NCBI RefSeq assembly: GCF_905220415.1
Contig: NC_059562.1
Location: 3,797,501-3,861,500, forward strand
Source of the DNA: Colias croceus
Lineage: Eukaryota; Arthropoda; Insecta; Lepidoptera; Pieridae
Direction: 5' to 3'
DNA length: 64,000 bases
In this document: piece after piece, positions 53,287 to 64,000 of the stretch
Layout: each line of letters starts with the position of its first letter
Numbering within the stretch: the first letter of the stretch is position 1
Notes under the pieces: model-generated
The model's database searches: none
Seen by the model: only the letters and a program-made list of their open reading frames with translations
Told to the model about the DNA's origin: nothing
Program-made: the position numbers and the translations under genes

Positions 53287-56200
53287 TCACTTGGACGGCT
53301 GGTAGGGCGGGTAGCCCTGGTGCGGCTGCGCGGCGCGGCTGCCCGTCGCGTACAGCTGCTGCTGGAAGTTGTGGAACTGCGCCGCGTAGTTGGGGTCCGC
53401 CGTGGACGGCACCGCGAAGCCCTGCCCCTTGAAGCCCGGGTTGGGCCCGCCCATGGACGGCGGCAGGGGCTGCGCGGCGCCCATGCGCACGTTGCCGGGC
53501 CCCATGCCGCCCTTGACGCCGCGGAAGTTGGGCCCGCACATGGGGTTGGGGCCCGGCCCGCCGAACGGGTCGCCGGCCATCTTGGGCGGCGAGTTGAAGC
53601 CGGCCGGGTAGTGCGGCATGCGCAGCATCCCGGGCGCGCGCATGACGCCCCGCATGCCGCCTTCCATGTCCATGCCCCTCGCGCCCGGGAAGTATTGCAC
53701 GCCGCCTTTACTGCTGTCCATTTGCATCGGATTCGTGACTCGCTGCAAGAAATCTAGACTGGGAGGCCCCCGGGGCCCCGTGTTGCACGGCATCTGCGGC
53801 CTCGTGGGCAAATACTGTATCGTGTTCGGTGCGCTCGCTTTGACTTGTACGTTTGCCCCGTTGAAGGGAGGCATTTTCCCGCCACCTGACATGCGAGGCC
53901 CTAACATTGACGAGTCGGGTCCCATGGGCCCCATCGGCCCTCCCATAGGTCCGCCACCCATCTTCGGACTGAGGTTCATATCTGGTGGGAAATCTCCACC
54001 GCCCATCATTCCTTCCATGGGACCACCTAATCCTGGCCCACCCATGCCTTCCATATGGCAACCTGTGACAAAATAACATTATGTCATGAATAAATATTAA
54101 ATAACGTATTTTATCAACGAAGTTAAGGCTAAAATTCTTTTCATTTATGAAAGCACTAAATAAAACGTGAATCTCATTTTTCGTAAATGATAAATCACGA
54201 ACAATATTTGAAATTTTTAGTACAATTCTTCATAAAATAATTGAAATGACACTGTTTTTTATTTGCATATATTATGCATTATATTTATGGTTATGTCGTC
54301 ATTACTTTAAAATGGCTGAATAATAGTTGATAAAAAATTTAGTATCTATAATACTGATTTATATGAATAATTTATTAACTATGTTTTTAAAATGAATGAT
54401 GGGAAACCGCGACCTATAGAAATTTGGACATACATAATTACATATGTACTTCTCTATTTGTTATATTTTGCGGACCAAACTTCCTTCAATAATGTTTATG
54501 TGAAAATCACTTACCCAAATCATTCATCATCATATGCGGGTGTCCATGCGGATGCATAGAATGGTGATGTTGCATGTGATGGGGCCCGGACCCAAAGGGC
54601 CCCATGCCAGACCCGTTGGGCCCCATGGGGCCTGAGGAGCCGGGGCCCCCGCCGACCGTGTTCGTTAGCTGCTGCGACATCTGCGCTAACGATGAGATCG
54701 GGTCGAACGACGACGTGGCGGTCATGGGGCCGTTGGGGCCCTGGTTCGGGTTGATGGGAATGTTGTCCGGCCTGTTCATACTGCAGGGCCCCGGGAACGG
54801 GCCCGGTAGGCTCGTGCTGTTTGGACCGCCTGATAACGTCGTCTGGAAGAGAAAAACATTTATATAGAACTGCGTGGTTTAGTAGGCTATATATTATGTG
54901 AAAATAAATAGTCATTACAATTCATAATTTAATTTAATTAAATAAATATTAACTTATCGCCAGACTTAGGAAGTTGTTTATAGCAAAGTAAATTACTGGA
55001 AAATACTAATAGTGAATTAGGCCGGGCATAAACAAACGTTTTTTCGAATTATGTCTAGGTAGAAATTATCAGCTTATATACAAAATGAAAGCTTATTATT
55101 TTCGGAAATAACCTTACTTTCGCTGGTTTAAATATTTTCAACGTCTATTTATTGAATTTTATCTATCGCATGAAATAGTAATCTCTGCCAATGACGTTAT
55201 CTATAAGTCGATGTCCGTATGAAACTTTTCCATGTGGACCGATTAATGATTTTTTGTGTCCCCAGGTGGATTCTCGTCTTGTTTAGTGTTATCTAAATAT
55301 CTATATATTTACGTACCTCAGTGCTAGACGCCATGGTGTCGTCAGCATGCGCCTGCGACATGGTGGTCACCGCGCAGCTGCTCTTCGCGCACGACACCGC
55401 GTACCCCTGGCTGTGGGCAACTGACTCGCGTTGCGGCGTTTTCGACGCGCTGTCACTGTTCGACCTGTTCGACGACGGGCTCGGCCGGGATTTCTCATCT
55501 GTGGATGTGTTATTTTAAAGGATGGAGGACATGTTTAGGGTTATAATTTAATGTTAAAACAATAAATAAATAAATCATTTATTTACACCATCATGTGTTA
55601 TAAAAACTTAATGACCCAGGCTCCTAATATAGTTGTAAACTGTTTCAGGAGCCTGAAATACAATAGTTTAAAAAAATCATAAAAATCACAATAAGACTTA
55701 AGAATTATTTCATGCCAACTGCAGCAATGAAAATTTATAACAATGTTAATAATTATTTATTTCAAGAAGCTAATCGTGTTTCACTTATTTATTTATTTAT
55801 TTAAAGACGTACCAACAGTAGCTCAATTTGTTAAATAATAGGCAACCAGTTGCAAAATTAATTTTTTTATCAACTACTAGCTGTGCCGCGCGGTTTCACC
55901 CGCGTGGCTCCGCTCCTGTTGGTCTTAGCGTGATAATATATAGCCTATATTACTCGTGGATAATGTAGCTTTCGAATGTTGAAAGAATTTTGAAAATCGA
56001 TGCAGTAGTTTATGAGCCTATTCATTACAATCAAAGTTTTCCTCTTTATAATGTTAGTGTAGATAACTATTGTAATACCTAAAAACGCAAAAAATTACTG
56101 TTTTATTTATTACAGATTTTTTTATATTTTTTTTTCAATAAACACATACCCTGCGAACACTTGGACGTGGGCGTCTGCGGGTTGTTGAAGCCGGGGCTCT

Positions 56201-59200
56201 GCTCGAGCGAGAAGCGGCCCGCGCGCTGCTCCGCTAGCGAGCCGTGCGGCTCCGGCGTGCCCGGCATCATACTGGTATATATTATATACATATAATTTTA
56301 GGAAAAAAGAGTGTGTGTACTTATGTACACGCGTTAGAAGTTATACTTCTTTGGCGTATGGAAAAAATACTAGAATATACAACTTGAACATAGTTATCAA
56401 TTTTCATACCACCTAGAACTTCATGCTGTTAAATTTAGGTGTCGGTGTGCGCGCGCATCGTAAAAATTCACTCTCATCATTTTTCAATGATGAGAATTTC
56501 AAAAAATTTACATTTTTTCCTAAAGTAACTTCAATATTATTTTAGGAAAAAATGTATTTAACAGACGGACTGAATAACGAAAGAATGCTCAGAAAACATG
56601 TTCGATTTGATAAATATATAAGAAATATTTTCAAATGATAAATTTCCAAAAAGAAAGAATTTCCAAATGCTTATTTTACTGGATAGTTTAAAAACACAGA
56701 GTAGATATGTTTGACAACAATACAAATAGATTATGCATTATTATGAAAATTTAGAACGGATGCCAATAATAAAAAGAGGGAAAAATACTTTTCTTACAAA
56801 TAGCGGTAAATAAAATAAAAATTTACATACCCAGCAGGTGATTTTTGATTCGAATTTGACTGAGGCGTTTGTCCTCCACTGTTTGAAGGCGGACCGTTGT
56901 CTTTTAACGATGTGTTCGGCTGCTTTTGTATCGTTAACTCTTGTCCTATTTGAAATAAATGCACAAATAAAAATCTCGCCACGCCTCAAAAATAAACCCT
57001 ATGTCTAAAGCATAAAGTTTAAATTCCAAAGATGACATGTTTTGTACTAATAGATGGCGTCGTACACATTTACCTACAAGTGATAGAACGAATTAGCCAT
57101 AGATTATGAAAATTATGTTAGCACATTTTCACCAACCACCACCAATGAAAACATAACGGAAAACACACACACAAACAAAACAATATCCAAAAACAAAAAA
57201 ACCTTAAAAAGAAGGTGAAATGAGGGTATATTACAGCACCATGTATTGACCGAAAGAATATTCGAAGGGTATGATAATACGGCATGAGTATTTAACCCTC
57301 TTTCTAAGGATGCAAGCGTTGTTTTAGCGTAAAACGAAACGATTACCCGGCAAGCGTTTAGGATTACTGTCAGCGACATACAAAGCGTGTTACCTTCGAA
57401 CTGGTTGAGATAGGATATTTGTTGTGGCGACGGTACGGGCATCAAACTTGGCTCCTTGCTCTGTTGGTTCTTCTGCCGCTGCGCTGCCAGACATTGGAGC
57501 GTTCGAACAAACACACCGTCGTCCAATTTCTCTAATATCTCTATTTCGTGTGATCCGAACGAATCGATCCATATTTTTACATATTTGTCCGGCCGTTACG
57601 ATTTAAGGCGTTGTTATTTCGTCACACGGTGGGATTTCAAGCGTCAAGCGTTTGCGGAGGGGAGGGGGAAAACAAAAAATTCGCATTACAACTACAGAAA
57701 AAAAAAAACGAAAATAATAACGGAATGCATTTTCAAAAACAAGCTGTGTTGAACGTAAATTAAAAAACGTGGTTGGGGAAAATGTCTAACAACAAAAACA
57801 TCATGCATTCTACTTCTATGGCTATTATAAAATGGTTGTTATTTATTTGACGTTGGAACATTTTAAAGTGCTGATAGCATTTATTTATGCCATTAATTGA
57901 GGCTGGCAAATAAAATTTGCTTGCTTGCCATGTTAATTATTTTTATAGTACTTTTTGCAAAGGCATAAAAATACACTTTGGTTCAGAGACATAAAACATA
58001 AGTAGTATTTGTGTTTGTACGAAAAAGTTAATGTTGTAAGTGACTGGTGAGTGTCCATTAAAGTGTGGTGACCATCTTTATTAGGAAGTTTATCTTCGAG
58101 TATAAAACTTTGATTGCTTTTTCTTAATTCATCGAAAAAGTTAATTCTAGACAAAGTTTATAACCAACTCTCATATAAATAGCTTAAAATTTAAATAAAA
58201 AAATATGTCAAAAACATCATATAGTGCGTGACTGTTACTTAAAACCAAAGTGTCTATCACACTGAACACATTTACTAACTACAAATACTAAACTGTATGT
58301 ATGATGCATTTTGTGCGTACTCGTATGTGCGTGTATATGCGTGCGTGTGTCTATGTTTTCATTTGTGTAAGCTATGTCTGTATATTTTGCGAGCGCACAT
58401 ATGTTTGAGTATTCTGCGTGTATACATTTTTGCGCATGATAGCGTATAGGTACATGTATCTGTGTCTGTTTGCGAGCGTGCGTGCGTTTGTAGGCCTGTG
58501 TGTGTATATTTGCGTTCGTGTCTGCGTGTAAATGTATCTACATGTACGCGTGCACTGAATGCATTATACGTGTCTCTGTGTACTAGCGTGGCTTTGTATA
58601 TGTGTGTGTGTGATATACAGGGGGGTTAGACTTAATGGCTTTCTCATACATTCATAATCTATTCTATTAAACTTTACGCTAATAGAAAGCCACTTGTCTA
58701 GGGCAGTTTTGTATGTGTATATTAGCGTGCATACGTGTAGATATAAGGGCGGCCACACACCTGGCGGGTCGTGTTTGTGCTGCGGCTTGCAGTGCGCGGG
58801 GCTGCTGAGCGCTGAGCCCGCTCTCGGCGCTTCTGACGAGTTGCCGCCTTGTGACGGGGATTGTGTTGCTGTTTGCGGTGGAGGAGTTATTAATTAAAGT
58901 GTATTAAAAAAAATCATGGGTTTAAATTTTGATTATTGAAAAGCTGAAGATAAACAGATTGATAACTGAAAAATGAACGGAATGTATTATTTGGAAATTA
59001 ACTAAAATAGTCGTCGCCGTATCCAGGCTGAAATCCTATCCTAATATTCCAACGTCGTTTCTTCAAGTCTTAATAACTTTCTTGCAGTCCTAACAAACCC
59101 CTTATAAAGTTTGCCACTCAATTCAATATCTTAAATTACATCACAGATGATTTCCAACAATTTACTCAATCCGGTTTAACTTATTTTAATACCAATAATG

Positions 59201-62200
59201 TTACCTATAGGCACTGAAGCAGATCTGTGTAAAGGTGACGCTCCATAGGGCGGCGGCGGCAGGCAACCGCCGCGCTCTGAACACGGCGATTTTACTTGTG
59301 TACCTGATAATAAAATATATTTATAAAATAATCAATATATTTCGGGGAAACGTTTGATATGGTATATTCTATCCATAAAAAGACATCTTTAATTTAGAGG
59401 AAATCGCGGTTGAAAATAAGCTTTTTCTGTTTTCGATCTACTCTAAAAATATGTCTGTTTCAATACATGTAAATTTAGAAAATCAATCGTTTGTTAGTGA
59501 GCAAAATTATCTATGGGCACAGCACTATCAGAGAAAATAGCAATCTTTAATCTATAGTATGATATATTATGTATTTAGATATAAGTTACATATTATGTAA
59601 TATTGACATGATTTTAAAAGAGCAAATATGGAGTTTCTTGCCGGTTCTTCTCCATAGATACTGCTTTCCGAATCGGTGGTAAATCTTAAAAATACTTATG
59701 TAATGACGATTCGAAAGTGCTACTAAAAGTAGTCTAATTGAATAAATGAATGTTTACATGCACTATTGGTCGTTTCTTTAAAAGAAACTACAATTCGAAT
59801 TTGACAATAAGAGTTATACATAAAAAAACAACACTTACTTAATTCCGGGTCCATGCTCTTGTTGTCGTCGAAGAACTGATGGTGTAACTTCTGCCAATCA
59901 ATATCAGCGTGCGCGTGCGCAGGACTCTTCGGACTGCGCAGCGAGTTCTTGTGGTCGTTGCCGCCCATCTGCAATTTGTACTTTTAAATGTTTTTTGCAT
60001 TTAATTATTTGTCAAATTAAAATGGATGATGCAAAAAAAAATGTATGGTATAGTTAATTATGTCTTGCATGTCAAGATGGTTGCTTACTATTTCATATTT
60101 TAAACCGACTTATCGTTCTTCATTCGATCGTAAATATATTTATAAATTTATAAAGAATAGAAATAATTCGATCACGAGGCGGGACTCGAACCCACGTCCT
60201 CCACCAATCCATGGCGACGCCTTGGCATCTCGGCCACCCGTGAAAATTTATGTCATTTCACTAATATTATAAGTGCAAAAGATAAAAGTGGTAAAAATGA
60301 GTATAATAATTATACATACATTCCTCCCCCGGCCGTAGTCGTCGCACATGCCGTGGTGGTCGGGCCCGCAGTCCCCGTGCACCATGCCGCCCATCATGCC
60401 GCTCTCCATCATCATGCCGCCTGCAATTTTTTATAATTCATTATTTTTAAGCTATTGCATAGCTTCTATCGCGGGCCTTGAGCGCGGGGACCGAATCGAG
60501 AAATTCCGTAACGAAAAAAACCTCACGTTCCCCACTCCGACGGGCGGAGGTGTGGCTTGAAGGCATAGCATGCAATAGCTTTACCGCGGCAGTCCCCGAG
60601 TGATACACGTCGTTTTTTGTATGTAACAGGTTATAGCAAACAGTGACACATTATTATGAGATTTTTTTGCATAACAGTCTTATTAAGTTGTTCTGTAAAA
60701 TGTTAAGAGATGAATAATGATGATGTTTAAAAGGGTTCAAAATACATGTTTGCATCCAGTTTTAAATGACTTGTGGTTACGGAATAAATACATATCAAAA
60801 TATCAAAAAGTTGAAAAATTATTTGTCTCTTTTTCTCATTAAAATAAGTGAACTAATACAAAGTTAATTTGTTTTTCTCAATACATATTTAAAAAATGTG
60901 ACAAAACTATAGAAATTCATAAATAAATACCGTTCATAGCCGATAAGTTGGGTCCAGGCATCATCCTAGGCCCCATGTGAGGTCCACCCATCATACACGG
61001 TTTAGGACCTCCCATACCGCCCATAGGATTCGGCATACGCTGTAATATGTTTCAATTGTTATTACTTTTTACATCTTTGATCATTAGTAATAAGTTGATA
61101 CGCAATCAGCGACAAAAAACATGATTTTATAAATCAGACTTTAAATCATGCGAATAAGGTTGATTATATTTTTTATCACCTGCTAGTATTTTAGGCTAAA
61201 ATGTATTGCTTTTGTTACGTCTTGCGTATATAACTTAAAGTTATGCTAATAAGCTTTGATTTGCTTTCATGTTTGTTTCTTTTGAACAGAATTGCAACAA
61301 AATATGTAAAGAAGGAAAAATGTATTTGCAATATATTACTATAATAATAAAATGTATCTAGCATATATAAATAAACAAGCAAGGTTGTGGTGAAATTAAA
61401 TTAAATACTATAAAAGTTGATAACTTACACCCATAGGACCTCCGCAGCCTCTGCCCATATGCATATCTGTACACATGCCGGATTTCATATCTGGCCCGCC
61501 ACACGGTCCCCTAATGCCCTTCATGCCGCACGGCCCCATAGGGCCCATCGGCCCGTTGGGTCCCATACCCGACATGATCGGCCCGTTCGGTCCCATCATG
61601 CCGTTAGGTCCCATCGAACCGTGGCCACCCATGTTCATGCCCGACCCCATGTTGCCCATCGGCCCACCCATCGGGCCGTTCGGTCCCATCGGGCCGGGTC
61701 CCATGGGCCCGCCCATCGGCCCGTTCGGTCCCATAGGTCCCGCCATGGTGCAGCTCGGCCCTGAATTCATGCCGCTCTGCATGGACACCATGGGGCCGTT
61801 GGGGCCGGAGACCATGGGCCCGTGGGAGGACATGGGCGGGTAGGGCATGTTCATGTTGGCGCTGGAGTTGGGCGGGTTGATCTCCTGGCCCTGGCCGTCC
61901 TGCTGGTTGGGGTTGGAGCCGCTCTCGGGGAACAGGATCTGCTGCATCTTGCGGATGGTGGCGAGCTGCTCCTCGCGGTGTGCGCGCTGCTGCGGCGTCA
62001 GGTTCTCGTCCGGGATCTTCACGCCTACGGACGAGACTGAAGCTAAACATTTAATATGGGCTCATTGCGGTAACACATGCTACACAAAATAATAAATATA
62101 TAAGAATATATGACAGTTTATGATACTTAGATAATTAGTACATATTGAAAACTTAACTTGATCAAAAAAAATAATAACAATAAGTTTAATATATTATGTA

Positions 62201-63763
62201 TCGAAATACACCGACTAACTTCCATAGCTTATTTTGTGTTGAATTAACACAGATTCAATAAGAAAAATGGCACGCAATTTTCTGTCAATTAATTGTTAAC
62301 AAAAATATCATAAACATAGTTAAAATAAACTAAATCATGTGAACAGACCTTTAGAACCGGGCTGGCAGGATATATTATCGCCGCTATTGTTGTCTCCCGA
62401 GCCCGCTTCAGAGCAGGGCGGCATTTGGGAGGGCCCATTTGCCATGCCGTTCGACATTACGGAGGGGTTTTTCTGTGAAAAAACATAAGTTTGTAATACA
62501 AATATATTAAGAATAGAACTTTTCTATTTTGCATTCTGCAATTATGATTGATAAGAACGCATAATCGTTTGGATAAGTCCATGTCATGCAAAAGCTTGCA
62601 TTGTTTCGCGCATTATACTCAGGGTGGATTGACTTTTCAAGTTTTGTGACGTTTGTTTTGAACTGCATATGAAGCCAAAAAATAAATGATCAAAATATTC
62701 ATAGTCTGTTATGAATACATTTAACAACTTATACTTTTCATTATTTTTTACGTACATATATGGCATATGCATACTGCCACTGACAAAGTTAAAGATGAGT
62801 TATTTTTTAATTTAAAAAATACTGTACGAATTACTCACGGTGTCCCAGGGCATTTCACCATCAGCACCGAGGCCGTCCATGACACCGCAGGACGGGGTGC
62901 CCCCTGGAAACCCATCCATGGGGCCCATGCCGGGGCCCATCTGCCCCATCTGCCCGGGCCCGCCCTTCATCATCATCATCTGGTTGCCGGGGCCCCCCAT
63001 GCGGCTGGGCCCCATCATGTTGGGGCCGCCCATATGCCCCATGCCGCCGTGCCCTATCGGCCCCATGTTGGGCCCCATGGGGCCGCCCATCATGTGGCCC
63101 ATTTGGTTGGGCCCGCCCATCATGTTTGGACCGCCGCGCATACCACCTCGCTTCGCCATGGCGAGGTTGTTCAACCACTGCGCGGGGTTTTGTTTGTTAA
63201 ACTGGCCGATTTTTAGTGGATGTTTCTGAAAATACAATAGGTATGTTCTTATTTGCAATTTCAATAGTTTTATCTTCAGAAAGTTAACTAATTTAACTTT
63301 TGTTTAAATAAATTTATTAAACATTAAAACAAAACAGCCTTTTACTTTTCTATTAATTGAAAATGTTATAAATGATCTCAGTAAAAATGATTTGTCTTAT
63401 TTTCACATATTTTGTATATCTGTGTAATGAAATGGCTATTTATATTTGCATAGAAAGTTCTTTCAAAAAATCTTCAGTCCACGCAATGCATGTGTGCGTT
63501 TCGATACCTATCTTTTTTGAGAACGCGTCCTAAGTAATTTAAGTTTAATTTATCAATCAATTACTTCTGTAAATTTCTTCTATACCTATACTACGGTCTA
63601 CTTCTATCAAGCAAAATAAACAATTTAAACATACCTCAAGATACTTCTTCGTGTTAGGCTGTGCACAATGATAGGCGATAATGGAATGATTCTGCCCCGA
63701 TATCACCGCCTCCGCCGCTTTGTTCGCGAGCATCGTCGAGAACACGAATATTTGACTTTGCTG
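53287..63763 (-). CDS. lgs: Legless/BCL9 Wnt co-activator, 5' end outside the window
   Basis: Nuclear adaptor joining Pygopus to Armadillo/beta-catenin in Wnt target activation. Fifteen exons in phase: 63760(or 63763)-63635, 63225-62839, 62472-62349, 62036-61429, 61039-60931, 60420-60320, 59968-59839, 59303-59205, 58868-58761, 57531-57394, 56945-56831, 56271-56150, 55498-55317, 54842-54515 and 54062-53287. About 1150 residues are visible. The first exon is the Pygopus-binding HD1 (IFVFSTMLANKAAEAVISGQ). Exon 62036-61429 has the Armadillo-binding HD2 helix (HREEQLATIRKMQQILFPES). Exon 59968 has DWQKLHHQFFDD, like the third conserved block. Exons 57531/56945 carry PSPQQISYLNQFEG/QELTIQKQPN. The C-terminus has DPISSLAQMSQQLTN and NTIQYLPTRPQ, ending QGYPPYQPSK. 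Much of the rest is Gly-Pro-Met-rich disordered sequence. Confidence 0.94.
55875..56064 (-). mobile_element. Helitron, family A 3' end with a different 5' half
   Basis: On the plus strand it starts ACTAGCTGTGCCGCGCGGTT (the complement of a Helitron 3' tail) with CGTGGCTCCGCTCCTGTTGG. The half near 56000-56064 (ATCGATGCAGTAGTTTATGA, TTATAATGTTAGTGTAGA) is of another family, so it is a chimeric copy. Confidence 0.7.
56303..56490. mobile_element. Interspersed element shared with the CNOT4 intron copy
   Basis: Near-identical to 26325-26565 from AAAAAAGAGTGTGTGTACTT to TTCACTCTCATCATTTTTC. It sits in the legless intron next to exon 56271-56150, only ~30 bases from its acceptor. Confidence 0.75.
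58310..58616. repeat. Degenerate TG/CG alternating tract
   Basis: About 300 bases in a legless intron made of GTGCGTGTATATGCGTGCGT-type alternating purine-pyrimidine words, a decayed (TG)n microsatellite prone to Z-DNA. Confidence 0.75.
58620..58702. mobile_element. Partial copy of the 51942 hairpin MITE
   Basis: TCATACATTCATAATCTATT, AAACTTTACGCTAATAGAAA and GCCACTTGTCTAGG match one arm of 51942-52104. The other arm is reduced to TTAGACTTAATGGCTTTC. Confidence 0.75.
59626..59756 (+). mobile_element. LINE 3' tail
   Basis: GGAGTTTCTTGCCGGTTCTT, TCCGAATCGGTGGTAAATC, TGACGATTCGAAAGTGC and TTGAATAAATGAATG, a very common lepidopteran non-LTR 3' end. It lies in a legless intron. Confidence 0.7.
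60165..60250 (-). mobile_element. tRNA-derived SINE head
   Basis: On the minus strand CGGGTGGCCGAGATGCCAAG carries an A-box-like start and GGGTTCGAGTCCCGCCTCG a B-box, followed by the TGATCGAATTATTTC tail also seen at 19620. The match to a serine/leucine-like tRNA head is good, but the tail and the sister copy mark it as a SINE. Confidence 0.6.
60447..60622. mobile_element. GC-rich interspersed element, copy 2
   Basis: Near-identical to 32645-32822 with the same orientation and ends (AAGCTATTGCATAGCTTCTA ... AGTGATACACGTCGTTTTTT). It lies in a legless intron, 27 bases from exon 60420-60320. Confidence 0.75.
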
Positions 63764-63861
63764 CTGGGAAATTAATTTGTTAATAAGCCTTCCAAATTGA
63801 AACACGAAAAAAATGTTTAGTCTATAAACGTCGTGTTTATTTTTTTTACAATTCAGAAGAA

Positions 63862-64000
63862 CCGACTTCAAAAAAATTTACGTTACCAATATGACGTGTA
63901 TGAAAATTTAATGTTTGTCCATGCATAACTTAAAAAGTATAAGTCAGATTATAATTATTTTTTTCTTATGTTGGGTATCTCAAACATAAGGCAATCAATG
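63862..64000 (+). mobile_element. ACCGACTTCA-type element, partial at window edge
   Basis: Starts GAACCGACTTCAAAAAAATT, the same end as the MITE at 32380. The body (GACGTGTATGAAAATTTAAT, AAAAAGTATAAGTCAGATTA) differs, so it is a relative or a different internal sequence. Confidence 0.45.

Noticed and set aside
53320..54076. Several long plus-strand frames opposite legless
   Set aside because: They are GC-rich antisense shadows of the last legless exon; the minus-strand frame has the conserved blocks and splice phase.
60165..60250. Possible tRNA gene
   Set aside because: A good B-box is present, but the 3' side continues into a SINE tail shared with 19620, and no acceptor stem closes.
61417..62050. 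Plus-strand frames and an alternative minus frame over the HD2 exon
   Set aside because: They are shadows of the legless exon 62036-61429, caused by its GC-rich repeats.

Overview
The window is AT-rich, intron-rich animal DNA, almost certainly from a moth or butterfly. The best evidence is many copies of lepidopteran Helitrons (5' end TCTATACTAATATTAT, 3' end GCTAGT), lepidopteran tRNA-headed SINEs and LINE tails, an errantivirus with a tRNA-Ser-type primer site, and insect-like versions of the conserved genes. I worked out all exon structures by hand from splice sites and reading-frame continuity.

Layout, left to right. 1-8.2 kb is repeat-dominated: a giant palindrome at the left edge, then Helitron copies. 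8.2-9.4 kb holds an intronless two-Tudor gene (minus). 10.5-14.7 kb holds a complete nine-exon DHCR24 sterol reductase gene (minus). 16.2-16.6 kb holds a small heat-shock protein gene with a heat-shock promoter (minus). 17.8-24.1 kb holds a carbonyl reductase gene (plus). Its catalytic YxxxK motif is split by a 14-bp footprint-like insertion, and its intron carries a 3-kb palindromic transposon. 25.1-36.8 kb is the 16-exon CNOT4 gene (minus). 37.3-42.3 kb is an errantivirus-type LTR element with identical LTRs, lacking reverse transcriptase and most of integrase. 45.8-50.8 kb is a nest of transposons. 53.3-64 kb is the legless/BCL9 gene (minus), whose 5' end lies beyond the right edge.

The host genes are housekeeping or developmental: sterol dealkylation (DHCR24), proteostasis (small Hsp), mRNA decay and ubiquitylation (CNOT4), Wnt signalling (legless), and possibly germline small-RNA biology (Tudor protein). 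I see no operon-like cooperation. Carbonyl reductase and CNOT4 are convergent, with about 0.75 kb between them.

The most unusual content is mobile. A palindromic element (20772-23766) has ~0.9-kb near-identical arms, an 8-bp target duplication, iterated GC-rich subterminal motifs and a decayed ubiquitin-specific-peptidase-like gene. A second palindrome (1-1937) has its own iterated GCGCTCGAG motif. A ~5-kb element (45815-50809) has an 8-bp duplication and a THAP-like start. Inside that sits a TTAA-flanked inverted dimer of a hAT transposase tail.
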